A DNA stretch of 37,718 nucleotides. Origin: Streptomyces sp. CBMA123. GTDB lineage: Bacteria > Actinomycetota > Actinomycetes > Streptomycetales > Streptomycetaceae. Below, one piece after another: positions 16,543 to 23,786 of this stretch. The notes beneath the pieces are model-generated. The model had not been told where the DNA came from, did not search any database, and saw only the letters and a program-made list of their open reading frames with translations. The stretch is taken from contig NZ_MECK01000618.1 in NCBI RefSeq assembly GCF_014596465.1, positions 1 to 37,718 on the forward strand, given 5' to 3'. The position numbers were made by a program, and so were the translations under genes. Each line of letters begins with the position of its first letter. Position 1 is the stretch's first letter.

Positions 16543-17279
16543 GCACCCCCGGCATCGCCCTGATCAGCGGCGGCTCGCGCGGCATCGGCAAGGCGGCCGC
16601 CCTGCGGCTGGCCGCCGAGGGCCACGCGATCAGCTTCTGCTACCAGTCCGACCAGCAGGCCGCCGACCTCCTGGCCAAGGAACTCGACGCCCTCGGTGTC
16701 GGCGTCCTGGCCGCGAAGGTCGACGTCACCGACGCGGCCGCGGTCCGCGCCTGGGTCACCCGCACCGAACAGGAACTCGGCCCGATCACCGTCGCGATCG
16801 CCAGCGCCGGCATCACCAAGGACAAGCCCCTGCTGCTGATGGCCGACGAGGACTGGCGGAGCGTCACCGACACCAACCTGAACGGCACCGCCAACCTCTG
16901 CCGCGCGGTGGCATTCCCGATGGTCAAGCGCCGCAGCGGCTCGATCATCACCCTCTCCTCGGTCTCCGGCGTCTACGGCAACCCCGGCCAGAGCAACTAC
17001 GCGGCCTCCAAGGCCGGCATCATCGCGCTCACCCGCGCCCTGGCCAAGGAGGTCGGCCGGTACGGGGTCCGGGTCAACGCCGTCGCCCCCGGCATGATCG
17101 AGACCGACATGACCTCGGTGCTCACCGACAGCCAGCGCACCGACGCCCTCAAGCACATCCCGCTCGGCCGCTTCGGCACGGCGGACGAGGTGGCCGACTC
17201 GGTCGCCTTCCTGGCGGGCCCGCAATCCGCCTACCTCACCGGCTCGGTCCTGCAGATCGACGGCGGAATCGTCCTGTGA
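16539..17279 (+). CDS. 3-oxoacyl-ACP reductase, FabG-like ketoreductase (SDR family)
   Basis: This 246-aa classical short-chain dehydrogenase has a GGSRGIG nucleotide-binding loop near the N-terminus, an ASAG segment, a catalytic Ser in SSVSG, YAASK (Tyr and Lys), and the FabG-like PGMIETDM and GSVLQIDGG ends. It should reduce beta-keto groups on the ACP with NADPH. The ATGA overlap with the CLF-like gene suggests translational coupling. Because it sits directly after KS and CLF, the product chain is probably reduced at one or more positions instead of cyclising as an aromatic polyketide. A dehydratase that would turn the hydroxyls into double bonds is not in the window. Confidence 0.95.
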   Translation: MSTPGIALISGGSRGIGKAAALRLAAEGHAISFCYQSDQQAADLLAKELDALGVGVLAAKVDVTDAAAVRAWVTRTEQELGPITVAIASAGITKDKPLLLMADEDWRSVTDTNLNGTANLCRAVAFPMVKRRSGSIITLSSVSGVYGNPGQSNYAASKAGIIALTRALAKEVGRYGVRVNAVAPGMIETDMTSVLTDSQRTDALKHIPLGRFGTADEVADSVAFLAGPQSAYLTGSVLQIDGGIVL

Positions 17280-17287
17280 CCGGACGT

Positions 17288-17344
17288 ACCAGATGCACCG
17301 GACACACCAGATGCACCAGACGCGCCGGACGAACCAGACGCACC
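17288..17344 (+). repeat. Degenerate 9-bp tandem repeat between KR and methyltransferase genes
   Basis: About six consecutive 9-mers fit the consensus ACCAGAYGC (ACCAGATGC, ACCGGACAC, ACCAGATGC, ACCAGACGC, GCCGGACGA, ACCAGACGC). They fill most of the 91-bp gap before the methyltransferase. The repeat is in the methyltransferase reading frame, but the real start lies after it, behind its own ribosome site. Confidence 0.75.
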
Positions 17345-17370
17345 GTCAACTTCGACTAGGAGAAACGACC

Positions 17371-18480
17371 ATGACCATTCCCGCCGTGCGCACCTTCGAC
17401 AACCACACCCCGCTGGTCGACACCGAGCTGCTCCCCGGCCGCGGCAGCGGCGTCAACGCCGCCCACCGGATGTACGAGCACCTCATCGGCATCTGGGCCA
17501 CCGGCGTCATCGAGGCCGCCCACGACCTCGGCGCCTTCACCGCCCTGATCGGTGCCCCCGCCACCGCCGGCGAGCTGTCCACCCGCCTGGGCACCGACCT
17601 GCGCGCCACCCGCGTCCTGCTCGACGGCCTGGCCGCCTACGACGTGGTCGAGCGCAGCCGCGCGGCGGACGGCCAGGCCGTCTACACCCTGCCACCGGAG
17701 ATGCACGACATCTTCGCCCCCGAGGGCCTGTACAGCCTGGTCGGCAAGATCCGGCACGACCGCAACGTCGCGTGGGGCGCCTGGCGCAACCTCGCCGGCA
17801 ACGTCCGTACCGGTGCCCGCAACTCCGAGGGATCCCAGCAGCTCAACCAGATCTCCGAGGAGGACTACACCTCCCTCGTCCGCGGCATCAACTTCTGGGC
17901 CCCGCCGATCGCCGCCACCCTCGCCACCGCCCTGCGCGAGCAGGGCTGGACCGACGGCGCCGGCCGCACCCTGCTGGACGTCGGCTGCGGCACCGGCATC
18001 TACAGCCAGCTGCTGCTCCAGGAGTTCAGCGGCCTCAACGCCCGTGCCCTGGACGCCGAGCGGATCATCCCGATCGCCAACGCCCAGGCCCACCGCCTCG
18101 GCGTCGCCGAGCGCTTCAACCCCGAGGTCGTCGACTTCTGGGCGGACGACTGGGGCACCGGCGTCGACGTCGCCCTGTTCGTCAACATCTTCCACCTCCA
18201 GACCCCCGAGTCGGCCCGCGAGCTCCTGCTCCGCTCCGCCAAGGCGCTCACCGAGGACGGCGTCATCGCCATCGCCGACCACATCGTCGACGAGGACAGC
18301 ACCGACGGGAACACCCAGAACCGGTTCTTCCGCCTCTTCGCCGCCTCCATGCTCGCCACCGGCGGCGGCGACGCCTTCACCGTGCAGGACTACGACCAGT
18401 GGCTCGCCGACGCCGGCCTGCGCCGCGTCGCCCTGCTCGACACCCCCATGCACCGCCTGCTGCTCGTCAAGCACGCCTGA
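17371..18480 (+). CDS. SAM-dependent methyltransferase (O-methyltransferase family 2-like)
   Basis: This 369-aa class I methyltransferase has an N-terminal helical, probably dimerising region (about 20-150, with YEHLIGIWATGVIEAAHDLG and a winged-helix-like stretch). It is followed by a Rossmann domain with motif I LLDVGCGTGIY near 203-213, acidic LDAERI, and a late IADHIVDED segment. The layout resembles acetylserotonin/hydroxyindole-type O-methyltransferases. The ATG at 17371 follows AGGAGA; an in-frame ATG at 17293 lies within the 9-bp repeat and is not believed. The substrate is unknown: the polyketide chain (O- or C-methylation) or an amino-acid side chain are both possible. A strong hairpin follows. 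Confidence 0.88.
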   Translation: MTIPAVRTFDNHTPLVDTELLPGRGSGVNAAHRMYEHLIGIWATGVIEAAHDLGAFTALIGAPATAGELSTRLGTDLRATRVLLDGLAAYDVVERSRAADGQAVYTLPPEMHDIFAPEGLYSLVGKIRHDRNVAWGAWRNLAGNVRTGARNSEGSQQLNQISEEDYTSLVRGINFWAPPIAATLATALREQGWTDGAGRTLLDVGCGTGIYSQLLLQEFSGLNARALDAERIIPIANAQAHRLGVAERFNPEVVDFWADDWGTGVDVALFVNIFHLQTPESARELLLRSAKALTEDGVIAIADHIVDEDSTDGNTQNRFFRLFAASMLATGGGDAFTVQDYDQWLADAGLRRVALLDTPMHRLLLVKHA

Positions 18481-18510
18481 CGGGCCGGCCCCCGCACCCA
18501 CCCACCCCTC

Positions 18511-18541
18511 GACGGCCCCGACGCCCCGCGTCGGGGCCGTC
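18511..18541 (+). terminator. Hairpin after the methyltransferase gene
   Basis: This is a perfect 13-bp inverted repeat (GACGGCCCCGACG / CGTCGGGGCCGTC, 18511-18523 and 18529-18541) with a 5-nt loop, 31 bp after the stop. No T-run follows, which is common for terminators in high-GC actinobacteria. It may end or attenuate the biosynthetic operon before the small downstream gene. Confidence 0.6.
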
Positions 18542-18567
18542 GGGGTTCCCCGCACCCGGAGGCCCAG

Positions 18568-18765
18568 ATGCCCGAGCAGCCCGTCCTCTTCCGCACCGAC
18601 CGCACCGACCTCACCCCCGAGGAGATCGCTACCCTCACCGTGCTCCTGCTCCGAGGAGCCCGCACCACCGCCCCCGCCCCCCGGCCGACCCGCCGCACCG
18701 TCCGCTGGCACGACGTCTCCCTCCGCCCCCCGATCCCCACCACCTCCTGGCAGATCGTCGCCTGA
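18568..18765 (+). CDS. Acyl-CoA carboxylase epsilon-subunit-like small protein
   Basis: This is a 65-aa protein with the plan of actinobacterial ACC/PCC epsilon subunits: a helix-forming LTPEEIATLTVLLLRG (15-30), a Pro/Ala/Arg-rich linker, a Trp (WHDVSLRPP), and a C-terminal Pro-x-x-SW (PTTSW). Epsilon subunits are small proteins that bind the carboxyltransferase beta subunit and raise its activity. GGAGG precedes the ATG. Following a type II PKS cassette, a plausible job is boosting malonyl-CoA supply (inference). The match is by pattern only; no alpha or beta carboxylase subunits are in the window. Confidence 0.65.
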   Translation: MPEQPVLFRTDRTDLTPEEIATLTVLLLRGARTTAPAPRPTRRTVRWHDVSLRPPIPTTSWQIVA

Positions 18766-18784
18766 CGCCGCCCCGCCCCCACCC

Positions 18785-18814
18785 GTCGCCGCCCCGCCCC
18801 GCCGGAGCGGCGAC
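18785..18814. terminator. Hairpin between convergent genes
   Basis: GTCGCCGC (18785-18792) and GCGGCGAC (18807-18814) form an 8-bp stem. It lies between the end of the small epsilon-like gene (+) and the end of the acetyltransferase gene (-), a position where a bidirectional terminator is expected. Confidence 0.5.
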
Positions 18815-18830
18815 CTCTGCTTCCGGTCCG

Positions 18831-19433
18831 TCAGCCGCGCGAAAGGCGTTCGGTGAGGCGGGACTTGGCGGCGGGCCACTCGTCGGTGAGCATCGAGAAG
18901 TAGGCGGTGTCGCGCCAGGTGCCGGTGGGGCGGCGGCGGTGGCGCCGGTGGACGCCCTCGAACTGGGCGCCGAGCCGCAGGACGGCGTTGCGGGAGCGGT
19001 CGTTGGTGGCGTCGGTCTTCCAGTAGACGCGGCCCATGCCGAGGTCCTCGAAGGCGTGGGTGAGCAGCAGCAGCTTGGCCTCGGTGTTGACCGCGGTGCG
19101 CCAGTGGGAGCGGGCGTAGAAGGTGGCGCCGATCTCGAGGGACTCGTTGTGGGTGTCGAGGTCGTGGTAGCCGGTGATGCCGATGGCGGTGCCGCTGGTG
19201 AGTTCGACGGCGGCGAAGTAGACGCACTCGCCGGTGGCGGCCTCGGCGATGCGGGCGTCGAGGTCCCGGCCGAGTTCCTCCTCGGTGGCGGGCGGGAGGG
19301 ACATGGTCCAGCGCCAGACCTCGGGGTCGGGGCCGACGGTGGCCCAGAGGTCGGCGGTGTGGCGGCGCTCCAGCGGCTCCAGGCGGATGTGCCGGCCGGT
19401 GAGGGTGACGGGGACGGGCTGCTTCGCGGTCAT
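18831..19433 (-). CDS. GNAT-family N-acetyltransferase (RimJ/RimL type)
   Basis: This is a 200-aa protein with the RimJ/RimL-type layout: an N-terminal strand TGRHIRLEPLERRH, a central GITGYHDLDTHNESLEIGATFY, a long helix with TEAKLLLLTHAFEDLGMGRVYWKTDATNDRSRNAV in the acetyl-CoA-binding part, and a C-terminal FSMLTDEW. ATG 19433 (MTAKQPVPVTL) is chosen because homologues begin close to the first strand; the reading frame stays open about 96 nt further upstream through the presumed promoter. The acceptor is unknown. It lies tail to tail with the biosynthetic genes and probably does not belong to the cluster. Confidence 0.85.
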   Translation of the reverse strand: MTAKQPVPVTLTGRHIRLEPLERRHTADLWATVGPDPEVWRWTMSLPPATEEELGRDLDARIAEAATGECVYFAAVELTSGTAIGITGYHDLDTHNESLEIGATFYARSHWRTAVNTEAKLLLLTHAFEDLGMGRVYWKTDATNDRSRNAVLRLGAQFEGVHRRHRRRPTGTWRDTAYFSMLTDEWPAAKSRLTERLSRG

Positions 19434-19454
19434 GGTCCGAACGTAGCGCCACTC

Positions 19455-19490
19455 TGCACTAGAGGCAATGCATGTATGCACTAGTTCAAT
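19455..19490. promoter_or_regulatory. Candidate operator/promoter of the acetyltransferase gene
   Basis: TGCACTAG occurs twice as a direct repeat (19455-19462 and 19477-19484), spaced 22 bp, about two helical turns. The second copy lies in a near-perfect palindrome, TGCACTAGTTCA. The patch is unusually AT-rich for this DNA and sits 22-57 bp upstream of the ATG on the - strand. ACTAGT-centred palindromes are reminiscent of sites bound by GntR-type repressors, but no such gene is in view. Confidence 0.4.
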
Positions 19491-19531
19491 AGTCGGGGCG
19501 CGGGGCGTCACGTCCGGGAGGCGGGGCACAA

Positions 19532-19573
19532 CGAAGGGCCCCGCGGGACGGGTGCGTCCTGCGGGGCCCTTCG
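19532..19573 (-). terminator. purA terminator
   Basis: A 19-bp stem (19532-19550 with 19555-19573, one G-T pair) closes a 4-nt loop, 24 bp after the purA stop. It is one of the strongest hairpins in the window. Confidence 0.85.
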
Positions 19574-19596
19574 CGAAGAGCGGGCTCGGTGAGCGG

Positions 19597-20880
19597 TCAG
19601 ATGAACGAGTTGATCTGGATCGTCTCGTCCCGGCCGGGGCCGACGCCGATGGCGGAGATCGGCGCGCCCGACATCTCCTCCAGTGCCTTCACGTAGGCCT
19701 GGGCGTTCTTCGGCAGCTCGGCGAAGGTCTTCGCCTTGCTGATGTCCTCGGTCCAGCCCGGCAGCGTCTCGTAGATCGGCTTGGCGTGGTGGAAGTCGGA
19801 CTGGTTGTAGGGGAGTTCCTCGACCCGGCGGCCGTCGATCTCGTACGCGACGCAGACCGGGATCTGCTCCCAGCCGGTCAGCACGTCGAGCTTGGTGAGG
19901 AAGAAGTCGGTGAGGCCGTTGACCCGGGTCGCGTAGCGGGCGATGACGGCGTCGAACCAGCCGCAGCGGCGGTCGCGGCCGGTGGTCACGCCGCGCTCGC
20001 CGCCGATGCGGCGCAGCGCCTCGCCGTCCTCGTCGAGCAGCTCGGTCGGGAACGGGCCGGAGCCGACACGGGTGGTGTAGGCCTTGAGGATGCCGATGAC
20101 CCGGTCGATCTTGGTGGGGCCGATGCCGGCGCCGGTGCAGGCGCCGCCCGCGGTCGGGTTCGACGAGGTCACGAAGGGGTACGTGCCGTGGTCGACGTCG
20201 AGCAGGGTGCCCTGGCCGCCCTCCAGCAGGACGACCTTGTCGGCCTTGAGGGCCTCGTCCAGGACGAGGGTGGTGTCGGCGAGGAAGGGCTTGATCTTCT
20301 CCGCGTAGCCCAGGTACTCCTCGACCACCAGGTCGGCCGGGATGGCGCGGCGGTTGTAGAGCTTGACCAGGATCTGGTTCTTGTCGTGCAGCGCCGCTTC
20401 GATCTTCTGGCGCAGGATCGACTCGTCGAAGAGGTCCTGGACCCGGATGCCCACGCGGTTGATCTTGTCCGCGTAGGTCGGGCCGATGCCGCGGCCGGTG
20501 GTGCCGATCCGGCGCTTGCCGAGGAAGCGCTCGGCGACCTTGTCGATGGTGCGGTGGTACGGGGTGATCAGGTGGGCGTTGCCCGAGACCAGGAGCTTGG
20601 AGGTGTCGATGCCGCGCTCGTTCAGGCCGTTGAGCTCGGAGAGCAGCACGCCCGGGTCGATGACGACGCCGTTGCCGATCACCGGCGTCACGTTCGGGCT
20701 GAGGATGCCGGAGGGGAGCAGGTGCAGGGCGTACTTCTGGTCGCCGATGACCACCGTGTGACCGGCGTTGTTGCCACCCTGGTAGCGGACGACGTAGTCG
20801 ACGGAACCGCCGAGGAGGTCGGTGGCCTTCCCCTTGCCCTCGTCCCCCCACTGAGCGCCAACGAGCACGAGTGCCGGCAC
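19597..20880 (-). CDS. purA: Adenylosuccinate synthetase
   Basis: This is a 427-aa cytosolic enzyme that makes adenylosuccinate from IMP, aspartate and GTP, the first step from IMP to AMP. The family signatures are complete: QWGDEGKGK (10-18) with the catalytic Asp and P-loop Lys, the NNAGHTV segment with the catalytic His, GTTGRGIGP, the QGTLLDVDHGTYPFVTSSN stretch, and the TKLDVLTGW base-binding motif. The GTG start is preceded by GGAAGGGG. It is transcribed away from the kinase-like gene and ends at a strong hairpin. The other purine genes here, purF and purM, lie about 1 kb away on the opposite strand. Confidence 0.98.
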   Translation of the reverse strand: MPALVLVGAQWGDEGKGKATDLLGGSVDYVVRYQGGNNAGHTVVIGDQKYALHLLPSGILSPNVTPVIGNGVVIDPGVLLSELNGLNERGIDTSKLLVSGNAHLITPYHRTIDKVAERFLGKRRIGTTGRGIGPTYADKINRVGIRVQDLFDESILRQKIEAALHDKNQILVKLYNRRAIPADLVVEEYLGYAEKIKPFLADTTLVLDEALKADKVVLLEGGQGTLLDVDHGTYPFVTSSNPTAGGACTGAGIGPTKIDRVIGILKAYTTRVGSGPFPTELLDEDGEALRRIGGERGVTTGRDRRCGWFDAVIARYATRVNGLTDFFLTKLDVLTGWEQIPVCVAYEIDGRRVEELPYNQSDFHHAKPIYETLPGWTEDISKAKTFAELPKNAQAYVKALEEMSGAPISAIGVGPGRDETIQINSFI

Positions 20881-20943
20881 AGGCGTACACCCCTTCCGGT
20901 TGGGGCATCCTGCGTAGGCCGCAGTCTGCCCCGAGATAGACGA

Positions 20944-20971
20944 AGCCCCTGGCGCAATGGCGCAAGGGGCT
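20944..20971. promoter_or_regulatory. Palindrome in the purA / kinase-like divergent region
   Basis: A 12-bp stem with one mismatch (20944-20955 with 20960-20971, loop AATG) lies in the 126-bp region between two divergent genes, about 65 bp upstream of the purA start. It could be an operator or a leader hairpin on either transcript. Confidence 0.4.
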
Positions 20972-21006
20972 CTTGCACCGAGAGATTACCTGAGGAAGGA
21001 CCGGTC

Positions 21007-21879
21007 GTGTCGTCCCTGTCCACGCCTGCTACCGGCGGTCCCGAGCCCCTTCTGCTGCTGCTCGACCCGGTGGCCCGGCAGACCGACGGGGAGTCGGTGC
21101 GGATCGCGAAGGACGTGTTGTGCGGGGGTGCGGACGTCAAGGTGGCCTATCCGGAGAGCCCGTCCGAACTCGACCGGATGCTTTCGCACCGGGGTCGGCG
21201 GCGACCGGTGGTGATCGGTTCCGACCTCGCCCTGCAGCGGGTGCTGCAGGCCCTGCACCGGCAGCGTGAGCTGGGTGCCGATCCGGTGGGGATGGTTCCG
21301 GTCGGCCGGGCGGAGGAGCTGGCTACGGCCCGCGCGCTCGGCGTGCCGGGGGAGCCGGTACGGGCGGCGCGGGCGGTGCTGTCGGGTGCGCCGCGGACCT
21401 TCGACCTGCTGGTGGACGACGGCGGCGGGGTGGCGCTGGGCGGGGTGCGGATCATCGGTGGCGGCGGGCGCCGTCCGGGGGGCCGTTCGGGTGGCTGGCG
21501 TTCGCTATGGGCGAAACTGGCTGCGGCCGAGCAGGCGAACGCACTCACCCCGGAGCCCGTCGACCACAGCCCCCGGATCCGGGTCGAGGCGGACGGCCGG
21601 CTGCTCGCCGACGTGCACCGCCCGGTCCGGCTGGTGCAGCTGACCCTGACGGGCGCCGGGGGCGCGGCCGGCGCGGGCGTGCTGGAGGTGGTGGTCCGCG
21701 CCCCCGGCGCACTGGTGCGGGCGCGCGCGGCGAGCGTCTCGGTGGTCGGGCGCGGCTTCGGCTACGAGGCGGACGGCCACCCGGTCGGCCCGGTCCGCGC
21801 CCGCACCTGGACGGTGCACCCGGACGCCTGGGGCCTGCTGCTGCCCGCGGCGGAACACCGGCGGCCGCCCGCCGCGTGA
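21007..21879 (+). CDS. Diacylglycerol kinase-like protein, degenerate catalytic motif
   Basis: This 290-aa protein follows the diacylglycerol/lipid-kinase fold order: an N-terminal LLLLDPVA strand, a central VVIGSDLALQRVL where active kinases have GGDGT, then MVPVGRAEELATARALG where they have P-x-G-T-x-N-D-x-A, and a C-terminal beta-rich half (VRLVQLTLTG, VVVRAPGALVRAR). Both signature loops are altered, so a phosphotransfer role is doubtful. It may be a pseudo-enzyme or use a different ligand. The GTG start follows GAGGAAGGA. It is divergent from purA; from memory, similar genes sit beside purA in other streptomycetes. Confidence 0.7.
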   Translation: MSSLSTPATGGPEPLLLLLDPVARQTDGESVRIAKDVLCGGADVKVAYPESPSELDRMLSHRGRRRPVVIGSDLALQRVLQALHRQRELGADPVGMVPVGRAEELATARALGVPGEPVRAARAVLSGAPRTFDLLVDDGGGVALGGVRIIGGGGRRPGGRSGGWRSLWAKLAAAEQANALTPEPVDHSPRIRVEADGRLLADVHRPVRLVQLTLTGAGGAAGAGVLEVVVRAPGALVRARAASVSVVGRGFGYEADGHPVGPVRARTWTVHPDAWGLLLPAAEHRRPPAA

Positions 21880-22106
21880 ACGCCCGCCGAACGCCGGGTG
21901 AGCAGGCTCACGTTCGGGACCGCCCGCCGAGCACCGTTCCGCACACGGAAAGCCCCAACGGGCGCGAACCGCAAGGCCAACCGCCGTCCGCCGGAATTCC
22001 CCCACCCGAATTCCCCGCCCCGTAAGGGGTTTTGTCTACGCGCGTTACTTCGCGATCGCCGTCCTGACCGGACCTCCCGGGTTCCGGAAGCCCTGGTCAA
22101 CTGCCC

Positions 22107-22112
22107 TAGACT
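22107..22112 (+). promoter_or_regulatory. Possible -10 element of purF
   Basis: TAGACT fits the actinobacterial -10 consensus and ends only 7 nt before the GTG at 22120. If it is real, transcription would begin at or next to the start codon. The -35 candidate (TTCCGG, 22082-22087, 19-bp spacer) is weak. Confidence 0.3.
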
Positions 22113-22119
22113 CGAAGGC

Positions 22120-23703
22120 GTGCCACGTGGTGACGGAAGACTCAACCACGATCTTCTTCCCGGTGAGAAAGGCCCCCAGGACGCGTGTGGCGTCTTCGGT
22201 GTCTGGGCTCCCGGCGAGGAGGTCGCCAAGCTCACGTTCTTCGGCCTTTACGCCCTGCAGCACCGCGGTCAGGAATCCGCGGGCATCGCAGTGAGCAATG
22301 GCTCCCAGATTCTCGTCTTCAAGGACATGGGGCTCGTGTCCCAGGTCTTCGACGAGGCCTCGCTGGGGTCGTTGCACGGGCATATCGCCGTCGGACACGC
22401 CCGCTACTCGACCACCGGGTCCTCGGTCTGGGAGAACGCCCAGCCGACCTTCCGGGCGACCGTTCACGGTTCGCTGGCCCTCGGGCACAACGGAAACCTG
22501 GTGAACACCGCCGAACTGGCGGCCATGGTCGCCGAACTGCCCGGTGAGGAGCACGTCTCGCGCTCCGGCCGGACGGCCGCGACCAACGACACCGACCTGG
22601 TGACCGCCCTGCTGGCCGGCCACCCGGACCTCTCCATCGAGGAGACGGCCAAGGTCGTGCTGCCGAAGGTCAAGGGCGCCTTCTCGCTCGTCTTCATGGA
22701 CGAGCACACTCTCTACGCCGCCCGCGACCCCCAGGGCATCCGCCCGCTGGTGCTCGGCCGGCTGGAGCGCGGCTGGGTGGTCGCCTCCGAGACGGCGGCG
22801 CTGGACATCTGCGGCGCCTCCTTCATCCGCGAGGTCGAGCCCGGCGAGCTGATCGCCATCGACGAGAACGGCATGCGCACCTCGCGGTTCGCCGAGGCCA
22901 AGCCCAAGGGCTGCGTCTTCGAGTACGTGTACCTGGCCCGCCCCGACACCTCCATCGCCGGCCGCAACGTGCACCTCTCCCGGGTGGAGATGGGCCGTCG
23001 GCTGGCCGCGGAGGCGCCCGTCGAGGCGGACCTGGTGATAGCCACGCCCGAGTCCGGCACCCCCGCCGCGATCGGGTACGCCGAGGCCAGCGGCATCCCG
23101 TACGGCTCGGGCCTGGTGAAGAACGCCTACGTGGGCCGCACCTTCATCCAGCCCAGCCAGACGATCCGCCAGCTCGGCATCCGGCTCAAGCTGAACCCGC
23201 TGCGCGAGGTCATCGCCGGCAAGCGCCTGGTGGTCGTGGACGACTCGATCGTGCGCGGCAACACCCAGCGCGCGCTGGTGAAGATGCTGCGCGAGGCGGG
23301 CGCCGCCGAGGTGCACATCCGGATCTCCTCGCCGCCGGTGAAGTGGCCCTGCTTCTTCGGCATCGACTTCGCCACCCGCGCGGAGCTGATCGCCAACGGC
23401 ATGACCATCGAGGAGATCGGCCGCACGCTCGGGGCCGACTCGCTCTCGTACATCTCGATCGACGGCATGATCGAGGCCACCAAGCAGCCCAAGGACAAGC
23501 TCTGCCGGGCCTGTTTCGACGGCGAGTACCCGATGGAGCTGCCGGACCCGGCGCTGCTCGGCAAGCTCCTGCTGGAGGCCGAGATCAAGGGCGGCCAGCA
23601 GCAGCCCGCCGTCCGCGGCAAGCCGACCAGCGGCAGCGACCTGGACGGCGTCCAGTCGCTGCTCGGCGGGGCGGGCGCGGCCGACGCGCTGCGCCGCCCG
23701 TAA
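22120..23703 (+). CDS. purF: Amidophosphoribosyltransferase
   Basis: This 527-aa enzyme makes phosphoribosylamine from PRPP and glutamine, the committed step of purine synthesis. The N-terminal glutaminase begins at Cys23 (QDACGVFG) after a propeptide that is normally removed. LYALQHRGQESAGIA and TNDTDLV follow. The C-terminal phosphoribosyltransferase has the PRPP loop VVVDDSIVRGNTQ near 370-382. Cysteines in KGCVFEY, CFFGID and CRACFDG suit the Bacillus-type 4Fe-4S enzyme. The GTG at 22120 (VPRGDGRLNHDLLP) is chosen by similarity to known actinobacterial N-termini and the GAAGG just before it, although the frame is open about 220 nt further upstream. purM follows after a hairpin. Confidence 0.97.
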   Translation: MPRGDGRLNHDLLPGEKGPQDACGVFGVWAPGEEVAKLTFFGLYALQHRGQESAGIAVSNGSQILVFKDMGLVSQVFDEASLGSLHGHIAVGHARYSTTGSSVWENAQPTFRATVHGSLALGHNGNLVNTAELAAMVAELPGEEHVSRSGRTAATNDTDLVTALLAGHPDLSIEETAKVVLPKVKGAFSLVFMDEHTLYAARDPQGIRPLVLGRLERGWVVASETAALDICGASFIREVEPGELIAIDENGMRTSRFAEAKPKGCVFEYVYLARPDTSIAGRNVHLSRVEMGRRLAAEAPVEADLVIATPESGTPAAIGYAEASGIPYGSGLVKNAYVGRTFIQPSQTIRQLGIRLKLNPLREVIAGKRLVVVDDSIVRGNTQRALVKMLREAGAAEVHIRISSPPVKWPCFFGIDFATRAELIANGMTIEEIGRTLGADSLSYISIDGMIEATKQPKDKLCRACFDGEYPMELPDPALLGKLLLEAEIKGGQQQPAVRGKPTSGSDLDGVQSLLGGAGAADALRRP

Positions 23704-23711
23704 CGAACGCA

Positions 23712-23742
23712 CGGTGGGGTCCCGCGAACCGGGGCCCCACCG
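23712..23742 (+). terminator. Hairpin between purF and purM
   Basis: A 12-bp stem (23712-23723 with 23731-23742, one G-T pair, 7-nt loop) begins 9 bp after the purF stop. No T-run follows, so it may attenuate rather than stop transcription into purM. Confidence 0.55.
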
Positions 23743-23786
23743 CTGTCTCCGGACCACCCCCACCTGACCCGAAAGGGCCGCACGCA

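Noticed and set aside
21898..22119. 5' extension of purF to an upstream start at 21898
   Set aside because: The added residues do not resemble PurF, and the interval holds a short CCCCgtaaGGGGTTTT hairpin and a likely promoter. The GTG at 22120 gives the known N-terminus and propeptide.
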